The position numbers were made by a program, and so were the translations under genes. 64,000 bases of DNA from Selenobaculum gibii (GTDB lineage Bacteria; Bacillota; Negativicutes; ICN-92133): assembly GCF_030273445.1 (NCBI RefSeq), contig NZ_CP120678.1, positions 1,403,501 through 1,467,500 on the forward strand, read 5' to 3'. Under the pieces are notes generated by a model. It saw nothing but the letters and a program-made list of their open reading frames with translations. It had not been told where the DNA came from and did no database searches. Positions 45,306 through 55,155 of the stretch are shown here, piece after piece; position 1 is the stretch's first letter; each line of letters begins with the position of its first letter.

Positions 45306-46250
45306 CTACTTAATCAAAAAATATCCTGCCACATCCTTGTAAATTTCTTCCACAATTTCATTGGAAGTATATTTCTCTACATTATACCAACGAATATATG
45401 GCATCTTCCGGAACCATGTCAATTGTCTTTTTGCGAAATGTCGTGTGGATTTTTTAATATGCTCTATCGCATAGTCTAAAGATACTTCGCCTTGCAAATA
45501 TTCAACAATTTCTTTGTATCCAATTCCCTTCATTGCTTGACAAGTAGGCGAAACGCCGCGATGAAGAAGTTGTTTTACCTCATCAATCAGACCTGCATCG
45601 ACCATCAAATCAACTCGCTCATTAATACGTTCATATAAATGACTACGCTCCATCATTAATCCAATCACCATAGCATTATATACCAATTGATTATCCTTCA
45701 CACCTTTTTCTTGAGAAATACTCTCTCCACCTAAATGATATACTTCTAATGCGCGAATCACACGACGAAAATCATTAATATGCAATCTATTCGCTGCAAC
45801 TGGGTCAACTTTTTCCAGCATAGCATGCACATACTCTTTTCCTTTTTGTCTAGCAAGTTCTTCTAACTGTATTCTATACTTCTCATCGCCAGGGGTTTCA
45901 TTAAATTGATAATCTTCTAATAAAGACTTTACATATAATCCGGTTCCACCCGCAATAATCGGGATTTTCCCCATTTTATTAATTTCATTGATTTGTGCTG
46001 CTGCTAATTCTTTAAATTGTGTAACATTAAATTCTGCATCAGATTCAAGTATATCAATAAAATGATGTTTAATGCCAGACTGTTCTTCCCTCGTTGGTTT
46101 TGCTGTTCCGATAGAAAACCCTTTATAGACTAGCATTGAATCACCAGAAATAATTTCCGTATCTAATTTTTTTGCCAGTTCAATACTAAGATTTGTTTTT
46201 CCAACAGCAGTTGGTCCAATAATTGTAATTACTTTTTCTATTTTCATCAC
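45306..46250 (-). CDS. miaA: tRNA dimethylallyltransferase
   Basis: A 314-aa protein that adds dimethylallyl to A37 of tRNA. P-loop GPTAVGKTNLS at the N-terminus, DSMLVYKGFSIGTAKP, HHFIDIL and GGTGLYVKSLL follow. It pairs with miaB at 51645-52970 (ms2i6A37). Its first codons lie inside the preceding methyltransferase gene by about 60 nt, and the P-loop leaves no downstream start. Confidence 0.95.
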   Translation of the reverse strand: MMKIEKVITIIGPTAVGKTNLSIELAKKLDTEIISGDSMLVYKGFSIGTAKPTREEQSGIKHHFIDILESDAEFNVTQFKELAAAQINEINKMGKIPIIAGGTGLYVKSLLEDYQFNETPGDEKYRIQLEELARQKGKEYVHAMLEKVDPVAANRLHINDFRRVIRALEVYHLGGESISQEKGVKDNQLVYNAMVIGLMMERSHLYERINERVDLMVDAGLIDEVKQLLHRGVSPTCQAMKGIGYKEIVEYLQGEVSLDYAIEHIKKSTRHFAKRQLTWFRKMPYIRWYNVEKYTSNEIVEEIYKDVAGYFLIK

Positions 46251-47028
46251 CTACCTGTATAACACCATAGTTTATATTGCTATATTTTCCCCCAACAATA
46301 TTTTCTATGAATAATCGTTCAAACTCTTTACTCCGACGATTTTCTTTTACAACAACGTATTTTCTAGCAACTCGCTTTGCTTCTTTTAAAGCCTGTAATT
46401 CAATAGGACGATGATCCGCAACTGCACGTAGCGGCTTTAGTGCTACACTTTCTTTTAATGGGTGCCGAAACATTGGATCAAAATAAACAACATCAAAGGT
46501 TTTATCCGGCAAACTGAGTAAATACTGATTATAATCAGCTTGTACAACTTCAATCTGTTTCAATGCTTTTTCTAACCTAACATTTTCAACGCAAAATTCT
46601 TCCAAGCCATTTTTTACGATAAATGATGTAACTTCGGAATTTTCCACACCTACAACTTTACCTTCTACACCGACAATGTAACTTGCTACAATTGCATCAG
46701 TTCCCATCCCTAATGTACAATCCAAAACCGACATTCCTTTTTTAAGGTGCATTGCCATAGCCATATGATCAACCTGTCCGCGGTCAATATTTTGAATTCT
46801 TAACTGTGCCATATTTAAATGAAAAAATAATTCACCCTCATCAGTGTATGCAACTATACGTTGTTTTGTTACAACAATTATAATATCTGCTTTAGAACTC
46901 CTCTTTATCAATTCAACAGAATCATTATTCCGGAAAACAAATTGTACGTTTAGTTTGTCAGCAATCATTTTTGCTCTTTCTATCAAAGACTCTGTAACTT
47001 TTTGCCCTGTCGTTACAATGACTTTCAT
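46186..47028 (-). CDS. Class I SAM-dependent methyltransferase (RsmJ-like)
   Basis: About 280 aa. MSVLDCTLGMGTDAIVASYIVG is a Gly-rich SAM motif and YFDPMFRHPL resembles the DPMxP catalytic tract of the RsmJ (DUF548) group. N-terminal 90 residues are extra, with a distinct beta-rich fold. The exact RNA target is unknown. It sits in the mutL-miaA gap. The ATG at 47028 (MKVIVTTG) is preferred to 47040. Confidence 0.75.
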   Translation of the reverse strand: MKVIVTTGQKVTESLIERAKMIADKLNVQFVFRNNDSVELIKRSSKADIIIVVTKQRIVAYTDEGELFFHLNMAQLRIQNIDRGQVDHMAMAMHLKKGMSVLDCTLGMGTDAIVASYIVGVEGKVVGVENSEVTSFIVKNGLEEFCVENVRLEKALKQIEVVQADYNQYLLSLPDKTFDVVYFDPMFRHPLKESVALKPLRAVADHRPIELQALKEAKRVARKYVVVKENRRSKEFERLFIENIVGGKYSNINYGVIQVGDENRKSNYNYWTNCCWKNKS

Positions 47029-47040
47029 TTTACACCTCAT

Positions 47041-48873
47041 CTAAGTTCGTTTAAACATCTTTGCTAATTCATCATTTTGAAATTTAATAATCACAGGGCG
47101 TCCATGTGGACAAGTATACGGCAGCGTCGTATTCGCAAGTTCATCTAAAATAATTTGCATCTGTCTAATATTCAATAAATCCCCTGCTTTAATTGCCGCC
47201 CGACATGCAGTAACTGCAATACATGCATGGCGAATTTCTTTTGCTGAAGGATTTCGCATTTCCTGTACTTCGCCGAGAATTTCTCGAATAATTGCCTCAG
47301 CCTCACCAATAGGGATATCTGCAGGCACCTCAGTTAATCGCATCGCTGACGGACCGCTAGGCTCCATAGAAAATCCAAGTTTTGAAAACAAAGCTTGGTT
47401 ATCTAATATAATTTGATATTCTTTATCATCAAAATCTAGAAATAAATGGACTAACAACTGCTGTGAAGGAATTTCTTCTGCCATTTGAGCAAACCTATCA
47501 TAAAGAATTCTCTCATGCGCAGCATGTTGATCTACAATATATAAATCTTTTCCTGCACTGGCGATAATATAACAATCAGCCACTTGTCCCATCGGCTGTA
47601 ATGGTTCTGTATAGTTTGAAGTTTCTTCCGCAATATAAGATTCCACCTTATTTTCTTGCGCATTTTCTATTGTTCTAAATTCACGATTTTTTTCAGTCGA
47701 TAACATCTTTTGAACTGTTGAAAAATCAACATTAGGATCTTTCAATTCAAGCTCTCTTCTTAACGAATTATTATATGTTTGATTTTGTGCTAGTTTTAAA
47801 TCATTATGAGGAAAACTTATAGGAACACTTGTATAGTGTCTTTCAATATTTTGTACCGGAGATGCTACTGTCTCCAAATTTTCTGGCATTTTTATTGCGT
47901 CTAATACAGCTTTATATACAGCTTTAAAAATTCTACCTTCATCAGCAAATTTCATTTCTGTTTTCTGTGGATGCACATTTACATCTATTGTATGTTGAGG
48001 AACATTAATAGTTAATACTGCTAAAGGAAACCCATTCTTCGGTAGCATAGAATGATACGCATTATCTATTGCCTTAGCAATCGAACGACTACTAATAACT
48101 CTTCCATTCACAATATAAGTTTGCCATTGTCTACTGCTACGCAGTATTGCTGGTTTTGATAAATATCCCGAAATTCCAATTCCTTCATCTTGAAAATGTA
48201 CATCTAGTAACTCATTACCAACTTTTACACCATAAATACTTTGTAAGGTATCAAATAAATTTCCATTTCCCGGAGTAGTTAAAACTAATTTATTATTATT
48301 AATAAATTTAAATAATATATTGGGATTAGATATTGCTAATTTAATTAAGATATCATTAATATGTGATCCTTCTGAATTTGGTGTTTTTAAAAACTTTTTT
48401 CGCGCAGGTGTATTATAAAATAAATCTTCCACTTTAATTGTTGTTCCAATATTTCCACCGGCTTCTCTGGTGTCAGTTATCGTTCCACCCTGTATTTCAA
48501 CCAATGTAGCAAATTCATCATTTACTAAACGCGTAGTTAATGAAAATTTTGATACAGATGCAATTGTTGCTAATGCTTCGCCACGAAAACCTAAAGTAAC
48601 AAGCGAAGATAAATCACTTACTTGGTACAATTTACTAGTTGCATGGCGTAAAACTGCTAGCTGGGCATCTTCTTTGCTCATACCATGTCCATTATCTGTA
48701 ACACGCATAAAACTAGTTCCACCAGCCATAACTTCCACTTCAATTTTAGTTGCACCAGCATCAATCGCATTTTCTACTAATTCTTTTATCACTGATGCCG
48801 GACGTTCTACAACTTCTCCTGCAGCTATTTTATTTATTGTCTGTTCATCTAGCACATGAATTAAACTACTCAT
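47041..48873 (-). CDS. mutL: DNA mismatch repair protein MutL
   Basis: A 610-aa GHKL ATPase. Motifs ELVENAIDAGAT, VTDNGHGM, GFRGEALATIASV and GTTIKVEDLFYNTPARKKFL are intact. The C-terminal endonuclease motif is DQHAAHERILYD, with Asp at the last position of the DQHA(X)2E(X)4E pattern. ACRAAIKAG and CPHGRP follow. It overlaps mutS by 4 nt (ATGA). Confidence 0.97.
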   Translation of the reverse strand: MSSLIHVLDEQTINKIAAGEVVERPASVIKELVENAIDAGATKIEVEVMAGGTSFMRVTDNGHGMSKEDAQLAVLRHATSKLYQVSDLSSLVTLGFRGEALATIASVSKFSLTTRLVNDEFATLVEIQGGTITDTREAGGNIGTTIKVEDLFYNTPARKKFLKTPNSEGSHINDILIKLAISNPNILFKFINNNKLVLTTPGNGNLFDTLQSIYGVKVGNELLDVHFQDEGIGISGYLSKPAILRSSRQWQTYIVNGRVISSRSIAKAIDNAYHSMLPKNGFPLAVLTINVPQHTIDVNVHPQKTEMKFADEGRIFKAVYKAVLDAIKMPENLETVASPVQNIERHYTSVPISFPHNDLKLAQNQTYNNSLRRELELKDPNVDFSTVQKMLSTEKNREFRTIENAQENKVESYIAEETSNYTEPLQPMGQVADCYIIASAGKDLYIVDQHAAHERILYDRFAQMAEEIPSQQLLVHLFLDFDDKEYQIILDNQALFSKLGFSMEPSGPSAMRLTEVPADIPIGEAEAIIREILGEVQEMRNPSAKEIRHACIAVTACRAAIKAGDLLNIRQMQIILDELANTTLPYTCPHGRPVIIKFQNDELAKMFKRT

Positions 48874-51473
48874 ATCTTACCAGCCTCTTTTTTTGCTTCC
48901 TGCTGCAATTGATATAATTTATTAATTGCTTCTAACGGTGTCATGCTCATTACATCCAATGCTAAGATTTGCTCATTTAATGGATTTGCAAATAAAGATG
49001 ACATACCCTCATTTGCACTTATCGCTTTTTCTTTTACCACTTTTGTATCCATATGTTTTATTTGCTTTGTCGGTTCTGCTTCTAGATCAGCAAGAATCTT
49101 TTTCGCCCGTTCTGTGACCACTTTTGGCAAACCAGCTAATTTTGCTACATGAATACCATAACTTTTATCAGCACCGCCCTGAATAATTCTCCGTAAAAAT
49201 ACAACTTCACTACCGCGCTCTTTTACAGCTACGCAATAATTTTTAATTCTCTCACTGTAATTTTCTAAATCCGTCAGTTCATGATAATGCGTCGCAAATA
49301 ATGTTTTTGCCCCAATTTTATCTCTAACATATTCAATTACGGCTCTAGCAATACTCATTCCATCAAAAGTGCTCGTTCCTCTACCAATTTCATCAAGCAC
49401 AATTAAGCTTTTTTTTGTTGCATATTTTAATATTTGTGCAACTTCATTCATTTCTACCATGAATGTACTTTGCCCACTGACTAAGTCATCACTTGCACCA
49501 ATTCGTGTAAAAATTCTATCAACAGGAGTAATTGAAGCTTCTCTAGCCGGAATAAAACTTCCAACTTGCGCCATAAGTGTCAATAACGCTACTTGCCTCA
49601 TATAGGTTGATTTTCCAGCCATATTTGGCCCAGTAATCACCATAATTTCACTTTCATGATGATTTAGTTCTGTGTCATTGGGTACAAATAATTCCCGTTC
49701 GAGAATTCGCTCTACTAATGGATGTCTCCCATCTTTTATTATGATTTCTCCATTAGTGTTCATTTTAGGACATATATAATTATAACGGCTAGCCGCTTCA
49801 CTTAAACTATATAATGAATCAACCTTTGCAACTTGCCGAGCCGTCTTTTGAATACGATAAATTAACTTTTTAATCTGCTCGCGAATTTCAACAAAAAGCT
49901 GATATTCTAGACTAACAATTTTTTCTTGCGCACCTAAAATTTTTGTTTCAAATTCTTTCAAATCTGGAGTAATATATCGTTCTGCATTTGCCAGCGTCTG
50001 TTTACGAATATAATATTCTGGCACAGATGCAGCATTAGAATGCGTAACTTCTATATAATAGCCAAAAACCTTATTATAACCAATTTTTAAAGATTTAATG
50101 CCTGTAGTATCCTTTTCATGTTGCTCCATGTCTTGTAACATTTGTCTGCTATCACGCGCAATTACTCTAAGCTCATCTAGCTCCTTATGATATCCTTCTT
50201 TAATAATCCCACCATCACGAAGCGAGATTCCCGGTGTATCAACAATTGCATGATTCAGCAAATTTACAACATCATCATATAATTCAATATTTTCAAATGC
50301 CTGACATAATAAGTCGCTTTTCGCATCCTTTAAGCTCTCTTTAATTTTAGGTAAACTAGCAAGTGATAACCTAAGAGATACTAAATCTCGAGCATTTGCT
50401 GTTCCAACTTCAATTCGAGTTAAAAGACGTTCAAAATCATAGACTTCCTTTAACGCTTCCATTAATTGATTTCTCATACTAAATGTATCTATTAATTCTG
50501 AAATCGCTGCCTGACGTGCATTAATCTGACCTATATTAAGTAAAGGATACTCTAACCATTTTTTTAATAATCGACTCCCCATTGCTGTCCTAGTAAAATC
50601 CAATACCCCTAATAAAGTATCTTTTTTCCCACCATCACGAAGATTTCTCGTAATCTCCAAATTTCGCAAAGTATATGTATCCATGATTAAATTTTCAGTG
50701 GAATCTAAGTAAGTTAATCGATTTAAATGCGTTAAATCCGTTTTTACCGTATCATGCAAGTATCTCAACAATGCAGCTGTCCCTTTACGAGCATAAGTAC
50801 TCTGAGGTTGTTCATTGTGATCAAAATGTACATTTAATAATTCCTCATCATCTAATGACACCTCTTTCATAAAAGAAAAACTACAATGGTTTAACCTTAA
50901 ATTACAAAACTCTTTTAATTCATTATTAAAGGAAAGTGCTTCTACCAAAATAATTTCTGGGGGCATCAAACGATATAATTGGTCAAATAATTCTTGACGT
51001 CTTGTATCGCTATCATAAATTCCATAAAAACATTCACCTGTCGAAATGTCCGCACCAGCTAAAGTCGTTTTCCCGTCATCTTCATAAAGTAAGGCAATAT
51101 AATTATTATTTGCATCAGATAAAACCGTTTCGGATAGTACAGTTCCCGGAGTAATAATTTTTATCACTTCTCGTTTAACTAATCCTTTTGCTTTTACATC
51201 TCCAGTCTGTTCACAAATCGCAACTTTATATCCTTTATTGATTAACTTTGTAATGTATCCTTCTGAAGCGTGATAAGGTACTCCACACATTGGAATTCTC
51301 TCTGGTAATCCTGCATCACGTCCAGTTAGCGTAATCTCTAGCTCACGCGATGCTAACTGTGCATCTTCAAAAAACATTTCATAAAAATCTCCTAATCGAA
51401 AAAATAAAATTTCATCAGGATGTTTACTTTTTATTTCTTTATATTGTGCCATCATAGGCGTATATCCAGCCAT
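48870..51473 (-). CDS. mutS: DNA mismatch repair protein MutS
   Basis: An 867-aa mismatch sensor. DFYEMFFEDA near the N-terminus supplies the Phe-x-Glu mismatch wedge. Walker A is TGPNMAGKSTYMRQ, Walker B LIVLDEIGRGTSTFDG, and LFATHYHELTDL follows. Length is typical of MutS1. Confidence 0.98.
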   Translation of the reverse strand: MAGYTPMMAQYKEIKSKHPDEILFFRLGDFYEMFFEDAQLASRELEITLTGRDAGLPERIPMCGVPYHASEGYITKLINKGYKVAICEQTGDVKAKGLVKREVIKIITPGTVLSETVLSDANNNYIALLYEDDGKTTLAGADISTGECFYGIYDSDTRRQELFDQLYRLMPPEIILVEALSFNNELKEFCNLRLNHCSFSFMKEVSLDDEELLNVHFDHNEQPQSTYARKGTAALLRYLHDTVKTDLTHLNRLTYLDSTENLIMDTYTLRNLEITRNLRDGGKKDTLLGVLDFTRTAMGSRLLKKWLEYPLLNIGQINARQAAISELIDTFSMRNQLMEALKEVYDFERLLTRIEVGTANARDLVSLRLSLASLPKIKESLKDAKSDLLCQAFENIELYDDVVNLLNHAIVDTPGISLRDGGIIKEGYHKELDELRVIARDSRQMLQDMEQHEKDTTGIKSLKIGYNKVFGYYIEVTHSNAASVPEYYIRKQTLANAERYITPDLKEFETKILGAQEKIVSLEYQLFVEIREQIKKLIYRIQKTARQVAKVDSLYSLSEAASRYNYICPKMNTNGEIIIKDGRHPLVERILERELFVPNDTELNHHESEIMVITGPNMAGKSTYMRQVALLTLMAQVGSFIPAREASITPVDRIFTRIGASDDLVSGQSTFMVEMNEVAQILKYATKKSLIVLDEIGRGTSTFDGMSIARAVIEYVRDKIGAKTLFATHYHELTDLENYSERIKNYCVAVKERGSEVVFLRRIIQGGADKSYGIHVAKLAGLPKVVTERAKKILADLEAEPTKQIKHMDTKVVKEKAISANEGMSSLFANPLNEQILALDVMSMTPLEAINKLYQLQQEAKKEAGKI

Positions 51474-51511
51474 AAATCCACTTCCTTTACTACAAAATTT
51501 AGATATAAAAA

Positions 51512-51576
51512 GAGATAGAACTATGTCTTTTATTGTAATAAAAATTCATTTACTACAATAAAAAATATTCTATCTC
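51512..51576 (-). terminator. Two-tier terminator between miaB and mutS
   Basis: An outer 9-bp stem GAGATAGAA/TTCTATCTC encloses an inner hairpin TATTGTAGTAA/TTATTACAATA. On the minus strand it ends in TTTTTATATC. It lies 69 nt past the miaB stop and just before mutS. Confidence 0.75.
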
Positions 51577-51644
51577 CATCTTTTTATTGCCAAACTCCTA
51601 CTTACCCATTTTACTACAAATCAACAAATTAAACCAGATGTCTT

Positions 51645-52970
51645 TTATATTAATTCACCTTTCAATACCCACGTTTGTGGATGCGTAATTTTAATTTGCA
51701 CAAGCTGCCCTACTGCTTCATGTCCAACTTTATCCCATAAAACAATCTTATTTGTACGAGTTCGACCAGACAATACATTTTCGTCTGTTTTACTAGATCC
51801 TTCAACCATAACTTCAAGAACTCGTCCTTCTAATTGTTGATTAATCTCTAAACTGATCTGATTCTGTACATCCATCAATTGCTGTAACCGTTTCTTTTTT
51901 AATTCAGTAGAAACTTGATTTTGCATTTCAGCAGCTGGCGTACCTGACCGTTTGGAATATAAAAATGTATATGCTGCATCATAACGAATTTCTTTTAAAA
52001 AATTCAAAGTATCTTGAAAGGTTTCCTCTGTTTCACCTGGAAAGCCAACAATTAAATCTGTCGTAATACTAGCGTGAGGAACAGCCGCACGAATTTTTCT
52101 TACTAAATTCCGGTAATCATCCGTTGTATAGCCACGATTCATAGATTTTAAAATAGTATCATTTCCGTATTGGACAGGTAAATGAAATTGCTCACATATA
52201 TGACGACTATTTTTAATCGCATCAATAACTTTATCATTTAAGTCACGCGGATGAGATGTCATGTAACGAATTCGTTCAATGCCTTCTATTTTATCAACTG
52301 CAGTTAATAAATCTGCAAAATCCGCTGACGCACTATCCTTTCCATAAGAATTCACATTCTGACCAAGTAAAGTGATCTCTTTAAATCCTTGCGATGCTAC
52401 ATCACGAACTTCTTTTAAAATATCTTCTAAATCACGACTGCGTTCACGCCCTCGCACATAAGGTACAATACAATACGTACAAAAATTATTACACCCATAC
52501 ATAATTGGTATCCATGTAGATATTGAACCATTACGTATAGTAGGCAAATCTCCAGGCATTTCCTGATCTCCTTGAATAACATTAACCACTCTGCCATGCG
52601 ATTGTTCAACTTCTGCGATAATATTAGATATCTCATGAATTTTATTTGTTCCCATGACAAAATCAACATGTGATGCTTTTTTTAATATAGCATCACCATC
52701 TTTTTGTGCCATACAACCTGTAATTCCTATAATTAAATTCGGATTAGCTGTCTTTAACCTCTTTAAATTACCAATTTTTCCATAAATCTTATTTTCTGCA
52801 CTTTCACGCACACAACAAGTATTTACAATAATTAAATCAGCTAATGACAAGTCATCTTGCTTTTCATACCCTATATTTTTCAACTGACCTGCCAAGCGTT
52901 CAGAGTCATTCTCATTCATTTGACATCCATAAGTCAAAAAACTTACAAACTTTTGTTTAATATTTTGCAT
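51645..52970 (-). CDS. miaB: tRNA-2-methylthio-N6-dimethylallyladenosine synthase
   Basis: A 441-aa methylthiotransferase. The N-terminal UPF0004 domain has YGCQMNENDSERL, NTCCVRESAENK and ITGCMAQ cysteines. The radical SAM cluster is CNNFCTYCIVPYVRGRERSR. A C-terminal TRAM domain ends in VLKGELI. It methylthiolates i6A37. RimO at the right edge is a paralogue. Confidence 0.97.
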   Translation of the reverse strand: MQNIKQKFVSFLTYGCQMNENDSERLAGQLKNIGYEKQDDLSLADLIIVNTCCVRESAENKIYGKIGNLKRLKTANPNLIIGITGCMAQKDGDAILKKASHVDFVMGTNKIHEISNIIAEVEQSHGRVVNVIQGDQEMPGDLPTIRNGSISTWIPIMYGCNNFCTYCIVPYVRGRERSRDLEDILKEVRDVASQGFKEITLLGQNVNSYGKDSASADFADLLTAVDKIEGIERIRYMTSHPRDLNDKVIDAIKNSRHICEQFHLPVQYGNDTILKSMNRGYTTDDYRNLVRKIRAAVPHASITTDLIVGFPGETEETFQDTLNFLKEIRYDAAYTFLYSKRSGTPAAEMQNQVSTELKKKRLQQLMDVQNQISLEINQQLEGRVLEVMVEGSSKTDENVLSGRTRTNKIVLWDKVGHEAVGQLVQIKITHPQTWVLKGELI

Positions 52971-52997
52971 CTATAAAATTGCCTCCAAAAATCTTCA

Positions 52998-53342
52998 TTA
53001 CGTTTCTTCTATAGTATTTTCATATTCTAGCATAAAATTACGATATTTATCATAAATGATTCGAATCGCTGTAATAATCGCTTTTTTTGCACTTCCCTGA
53101 TAAATGCGTTCAATCATCTGACACATTCCATCCGGTCCGTTTTTAAAGGAGCAGCCAATTAATGCTCCGGCTACATGCTGACTAGCTAAATTCGTCGCTA
53201 AAGTACAGTCCGCCTGAATAATTTCACTCGTATTTACATCTACGATAACAATCAGTCCAATTGTTTTATATAGTTCTCCAGCTGTAATTCCAGTTGGTAA
53301 TTTCGCGTATCCAGAGAATAACACTAAATTTTGATTCAACAT
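52998..53342 (-). CDS. DUF3870 domain protein
   Basis: A 114-aa protein matching DUF3870: LFSGYAKLPTGITAGELYKTIGL, VIVDVNTSEIIQADCTLATNLA and then RIYQGSAKKAIITAIRIIYDKYRN. Its function is unknown. It is 13 nt from the P-loop gene. Confidence 0.85.
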   Translation of the reverse strand: MLNQNLVLFSGYAKLPTGITAGELYKTIGLIVIVDVNTSEIIQADCTLATNLASQHVAGALIGCSFKNGPDGMCQMIERIYQGSAKKAIITAIRIIYDKYRNFMLEYENTIEET

Positions 53343-53355
53343 GAAAAGCCTCCAT

Positions 53356-54186
53356 TTATTTCATAGTCAATCCTATAATATAAACATCTATCTTATATAT
53401 ATTCATTGCTGTCATTAGCTCAACTGCTGTTAGAATTTCTTTGCGTTTTTGTTCTGCTATTTTCGGTAAATAAATACCATAAGGTAATTTTACATCCACT
53501 GTAATAACAAGACCAACCTCATTCTCTAGATTTCTTTCTCGTTTTACCCGAACTTTATATGCTTTTCCTCTTACTTCCCCTAGTTCAATAACATGCCTTA
53601 CTATAGATGCGACGGCTTCGTCACTCACTGTTAGTTTCCCATAATAACTAAACATTGGTCGAACAATAGATTTTTCACCGAGTCTACGCCGCTTTGTTTT
53701 CGTTTTTTTTAAAAAAATATCTAACGGATCAATTAAATATCCCGAGAAATGTGGTTTTAATTCAATCGTCGGTACAGGGATAATATGTTTTCCCTGCTTT
53801 AATCGATAATATTGTGCTTTATTAATTTCTTCTTTACTCGCAATATCCTCAATTCGAACAATCTTTTTTATTGCCGGTAAACCAAGAATCTCTGCTATCT
53901 TATGCACCATATTTTCTGAAGTACCTAGAATAAGAATTTTTTTAGGTACTATCTCTTTTATTGCCTCGCGAACTTCCTTAGCATGATCTTCCAAGATAAA
54001 AATTGCTCTTTTTACTGCCATAATTTTGCTAGCTTCGCGCTTCGCAGAACGACCCGCAATAATTTTATTATCTTTGATCAAAATACCATCATCTATAATT
54101 GCATCTGCTTTTTCATTATGGGCAACGACGAGAGCTCTATGACTCTTACCAGTTCCACTAGGACCTACTAGAGCAATAACTTCCAT
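53356..54186 (-). CDS. Conserved P-loop protein with Asp23/Gls24-like C-terminus, unknown
   Basis: A 276-aa protein. Walker A GPSGTGKSHRALVVA lies at residues 8-22. The middle part (KILILGTSENMVHKIAEILGLP) looks like a nucleotide-binding core. Residues about 180-276 (GKLTVSDEAVASIVRHVIELG, VGLVITVDVKLPYGIYLPKIAE) resemble the Asp23/Gls24 fold of envelope-stress proteins. I recognise no named function. Confidence 0.65.
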   Translation of the reverse strand: MEVIALVGPSGTGKSHRALVVAHNEKADAIIDDGILIKDNKIIAGRSAKREASKIMAVKRAIFILEDHAKEVREAIKEIVPKKILILGTSENMVHKIAEILGLPAIKKIVRIEDIASKEEINKAQYYRLKQGKHIIPVPTIELKPHFSGYLIDPLDIFLKKTKTKRRRLGEKSIVRPMFSYYGKLTVSDEAVASIVRHVIELGEVRGKAYKVRVKRERNLENEVGLVITVDVKLPYGIYLPKIAEQKRKEILTAVELMTAMNIYKIDVYIIGLTMK

Positions 54187-54265
54187 TTTGCCCCTCCCTT
54201 AAATAAACTACCAATTTTTACTCTCATAAATATCATTATTATATCAAAAATAAATGTATTTGTAA

Positions 54266-55090
54266 TTAGCAACTTTTCTTATCTAAAATTTCTGCCCAAA
54301 TATCATCAATAGTAAACATCCCTAACTTCTCTGGATATCTAGTCTTTATTGCATGATAATCTGAGCCTCCAGTAATGAATAAGTTATTTTTTTTAGCCAA
54401 CTCCATATATTTTATAACCTCTTCAGGGCTATGTTTAGGATGAAAGACTTCAATTCCACTAATCCCTAAAGCAATTAAATGATGAACAATTTTATCATCA
54501 CCTATCATACCAGGATGTGCTATTATAGAAACTCCTCCAGCCCGCGAAACTAATTGAATAATTTCTTCACATGTAAGTTTAGCATGAGGTTCATAGGCTG
54601 GACAATTTTTACCTAAAAGCTGATCAAATATCTCCCCAAGCCTTTTAAAATAACCTTTTTCAACTAAACATCTAGCGATATGTGCTCTGCCTATAGATGT
54701 TGTATCTCCTGCTATTTCCAAAACTTCTTCCTTTTTTATTATGTATCCTAAAGAATTAAGTTTTTTTATCATGTTATCTAGACGATTCCAGCGTGCATCT
54801 ACCAGTGACTTCAACTTTTCCTTTAACGGAGGGTAGTATAAATCAATATGGTATCCAAGAATATGAACTTCATTTGAAGGCATATCTGCACTAAATTCAA
54901 TTCCTCTTATAATTTTTATTGACTCTTGATAGAGTAAATTTTTTTCATCAAGTTTTAATAAACCATTCAGTGTATCATGATCGGTTATCGCTATATACTT
55001 CAAGTTATTCTTTATTGCCAACTGAACAACCTCTTGCGGTGATAATCTCCCATCAGATGCTATTGTATGAATATGTAAATCACTTGCCAT
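54266..55090 (-). CDS. PHP domain phosphoesterase
   Basis: About 274 aa. Metal motifs DLHIHTIASDGRLSP, AITDHDTLNGL, GIEFSADM and IAHPGMIGD, with GGSDYHA near the end, are typical of the PHP family. Related members act as 5'-3' exonuclease (RNase AM) or 3',5'-nucleoside bisphosphate phosphatase. Its ATG at 55090 follows AGGAG by 7 nt. The 55096 ATG is too close. Confidence 0.88.
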   Translation of the reverse strand: MASDLHIHTIASDGRLSPQEVVQLAIKNNLKYIAITDHDTLNGLLKLDEKNLLYQESIKIIRGIEFSADMPSNEVHILGYHIDLYYPPLKEKLKSLVDARWNRLDNMIKKLNSLGYIIKKEEVLEIAGDTTSIGRAHIARCLVEKGYFKRLGEIFDQLLGKNCPAYEPHAKLTCEEIIQLVSRAGGVSIIAHPGMIGDDKIVHHLIALGISGIEVFHPKHSPEEVIKYMELAKKNNLFITGGSDYHAIKTRYPEKLGMFTIDDIWAEILDKKSC

Positions 55091-55128
55091 AATCATTCTC
55101 CTACTTTACTAGTTATACAATAAAAAAA

Positions 55129-55146
55129 CCTGTTCAAATGAACAGG
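55129..55146 (-). terminator. Terminator after spoVS
   Basis: An 8-bp stem CCTGTTCA/TGAACAGG with a 2-nt loop, then TTTTTTTATTG on the minus strand. Confidence 0.85.
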
Positions 55147-55155
55147 CTCTTTATT

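Noticed and set aside
47041-48873. MutL with Asp instead of Glu in the last position of its endonuclease motif as a loss of function
   Set aside because: The change is conservative and the other nuclease motifs are intact, so there is no sign of inactivation.
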